This document shows, one piece after another, positions 62,689 through 64,000 of a DNA stretch of 64,000 nt. The notes below the pieces were generated by a model that was not told where the DNA came from, ran no database searches, and saw only the letters and a program-made list of their open reading frames with translations. Numbering within the stretch: position 1 is the stretch's first letter; each line of letters starts with the position of its first letter. A program made the translations under genes and the position numbers. Origin of the DNA: Termitidicoccus mucosus (GTDB lineage Bacteria; Verrucomicrobiota; Verrucomicrobiia; Opitutales; Opitutaceae); NCBI RefSeq assembly GCF_038725785.1, contig NZ_CP109796.1, forward strand, positions 5,146,001 through 5,210,000, in the 5' to 3' direction.

Positions 62689-64000
62689 TTAAAATCGCAG
62701 GGTCTCAAAGAATGCTTCGTCAGTGATCACGCAGGGACTGTCATAAACAGGAACAGAAATGGTGGTTTCCATTCCTCGTCTCTTTATGCTTGAATCGGGA
62801 ATCCTGTAGATACTGCCAGTGCGGATATCAATATATGCCGGATGTGTGATGTTGAGCTTGGGAAAATGAAGTGTGGCGATCCGGCAATGGTTTGCATTTG
62901 ACGGGATTTCCCCGCCAAACCAGACAACCACCGCATGCCGGTCGTTTGTCTTGTGCCTGAAGGCATGAACAACAAGCTTTTCCCCGTGTCCCGAAGTCCG
63001 GGCGGAGTGCTCGAATTCCTTTTGCGGCACGGCATTCCCGTCAAACATGGCGCAGAGGTTTTGATAGGCATAATAGGCCGGTTTGCCGCGTTCGACGGCC
63101 AGGGTCTTTTCATTGATTTCCAGGAGGCCCTTAGTGTTCAATGGATTGCGATTAACATAGGCCGGATGTTTGGTATAGGAAAACTCGCAGAGGAGAAACA
63201 GGCTGAAGGGGATGCCCCTGCCCAGGTGCGAAAGCGCCCTGCGCAGATTCCATTTTGCCTGTGTGAGCTCTGTCCATGGATGGCCGCCGAGCGCCCCGGA
63301 GCTGCCTTCCGTCGACGGGCATCCCGTCTCGCCCTGCCAGAATCGGATCTTCCGGTTATGCTTCCAGATGAGATTTTGTATTATCTCCACTTTGTCAAAA
63401 TTGCCCTCGGGTATCGTGGGGTAGCCGTGAAAGGTGACGACATCAATGAGGGAAACGGCGCCCCTGCCTTGCAGATAGTCCATGAACGCGGTCACATAAT
63501 TGACATCCATGCGCGCCATGGACAACGCCACAATCGTGGCTTGCGGATCGATTTCGCGAATGATGAGCCCGGTGCGGTAAAACAGTTCGGCGTAAACATC
63601 CGGTCTCTTGATATTATCCCCCAGGTCGGATTCGTTCCACACTTCCCACTCGCGCACGCGGCCTTTAAAGTGCGGCACCAGGGCGCGGACGTAGTTTTCC
63701 CACGCGGCCAGCCCTTCCTCGCCGTGGGGGATCCCCCCGCCGAGATCGACGCTGCCGGCGCCGTTGTAGAGCAGGTTGCCGTAAGAAATCTGGATCCAGG
63801 GCTGCACACCCTGCGAGAGGGCGTCATTTACAATGGCGTCCAGCCAGGCAAAGTCATAAACGCCCTTCGCCCGTTCGGTCTTGGCCCAGCCCGACTGAAG
63901 GCGGAGCTTTTTCGCGCCGAGCGGACCGAGCCAGGCTTTATATTGCTCGTAATTGGCATAGTCCCGGTCAAGCGTCTCGCCCCCGATCCACAGGTTGGAT
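62689..64000 (-). CDS. GH39-like glycoside hydrolase (5' end beyond window)
   Basis: The frame is open to the window edge, with 436 residues visible and no start in view; an internal GTG at 63807 would give a truncated 372-aa protein and should not be taken as the start. The barrel shows WIQISYGNLLYN, the acid/base block EWEVWNESDLGDN, and FWQGETGCPS with a likely nucleophile Glu. These resemble GH39 and related clan A (beta-xylosidase, iduronidase) enzymes. The beta-strand-rich C-terminus (VVWFGGEIPSNANHC) fits an accessory domain. It is first in a probable operon with the two MocA-type oxidoreductases. Substrate is unknown. Confidence 0.75.
   Translation of the reverse strand, partial: SNLWIGGETLDRDYANYEQYKAWLGPLGAKKLRLQSGWAKTERAKGVYDFAWLDAIVNDALSQGVQPWIQISYGNLLYNGAGSVDLGGGIPHGEEGLAAWENYVRALVPHFKGRVREWEVWNESDLGDNIKRPDVYAELFYRTGLIIREIDPQATIVALSMARMDVNYVTAFMDYLQGRGAVSLIDVVTFHGYPTIPEGNFDKVEIIQNLIWKHNRKIRFWQGETGCPSTEGSSGALGGHPWTELTQAKWNLRRALSHLGRGIPFSLFLLCEFSYTKHPAYVNRNPLNTKGLLEINEKTLAVERGKPAYYAYQNLCAMFDGNAVPQKEFEHSARTSGHGEKLVVHAFRHKTNDRHAVVVWFGGEIPSNANHCRIATLHFPKLNITHPAYIDIRTGSIYRIPDSSIKRRGMETTISVPVYDSPCVITDEAFFETLRF

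Noticed and set aside
62689-63807. Complete 372-aa glycosidase starting at 63807
   Set aside because: The frame stays open to the window edge with barrel-like sequence upstream, so the gene is truncated by the window, not short.

Overview
The window is high-GC chromosomal DNA that most resembles a polysaccharide-degrading Verrucomicrobiota, probably Opitutaceae. This placement is inferred from the gene families: large TonB-dependent receptors with no SusD partner, a 1.9-kaa autotransporter, sulfatase, GH2/GH105/GH172, many Asp-box proteins, cupin-type phosphoglucose isomerases and MocA-type oxidoreductases. The abundant intergenic hairpin repeats fit too. No rRNA or single-copy marker is present to prove it. 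No phage, transposase or CRISPR array was found.

Layout. (A) 1-8182, core functions: a glycerol-1-phosphate dehydrogenase (AraM/EgsA family), serine acetyltransferase, tRNA-Leu(GAG), tRNA-Phe(GAA) with a textbook terminator, and an RND efflux operon (RND pump, lipoprotein adaptor, YgaP-like membrane protein) divergent from an ArsR repressor that has a clear palindromic operator. (B) 8228-20096, sugar and sugar-acid metabolism: acid-sugar MFS transporter plus HpaI/RhmA-like aldolase plus DeoR regulator, divergent from a BadF/NAGK-like kinase, cupin phosphoglucose isomerase, secreted GH2, sugar-porter MFS, mannose-6-phosphate isomerase and a second cupin isomerase. (C) 20384-30318, exported proteins: a 1105-aa Asp-box/TIG/NHL protein with a GlyGly-CTERM-like tail, an FG-GAP protein, a glycosidase-like protein, and a GntR-DNA-binding/LacI-sensor regulator. 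(D) 30489-42613, a tight operon: sulfatase, Asp-box exoglycosidase-like protein, TonB receptor, giant autotransporter. (E) 43108-52209: GH172/DUF2961, Asp-box protein, AraC regulator, MFS, FAD oxidoreductase, sodium-solute symporter. A duplicated leader precedes the MFS and FAD genes. (F) 52228-64000, pectin-like degradation: esterase, SGNH/beta-helix fusion, GH105, LacI regulator, GPH symporter, two Gfo/Idh/MocA oxidoreductases, and a GH39-like hydrolase cut by the window end.

The genes form several linked utilisation loci. Exported hydrolases, sulfatase and esterases trim complex glycans; TonB, MFS, SSS and GPH transporters import products; cytoplasmic GH105, oxidoreductases, aldolase, kinase and isomerases feed central metabolism. 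Each locus has its own regulator (DeoR, GntR/LacI, AraC, LacI).

The most unusual material is intergenic. Tandem hairpins with different purine-rich arms are joined by a conserved linker (12431-12660, 15500-15922). Two small elements share terminal inverted repeats but carry different cores (20190-20307, 42839-42980). A 202-bp MITE-like element has inverted ends and an 11-12 bp flanking duplication (26488-26712). A perfect 35-bp inverted repeat lies just before an isomerase start. Repeat-like palindromes also lie inside coding sequences.
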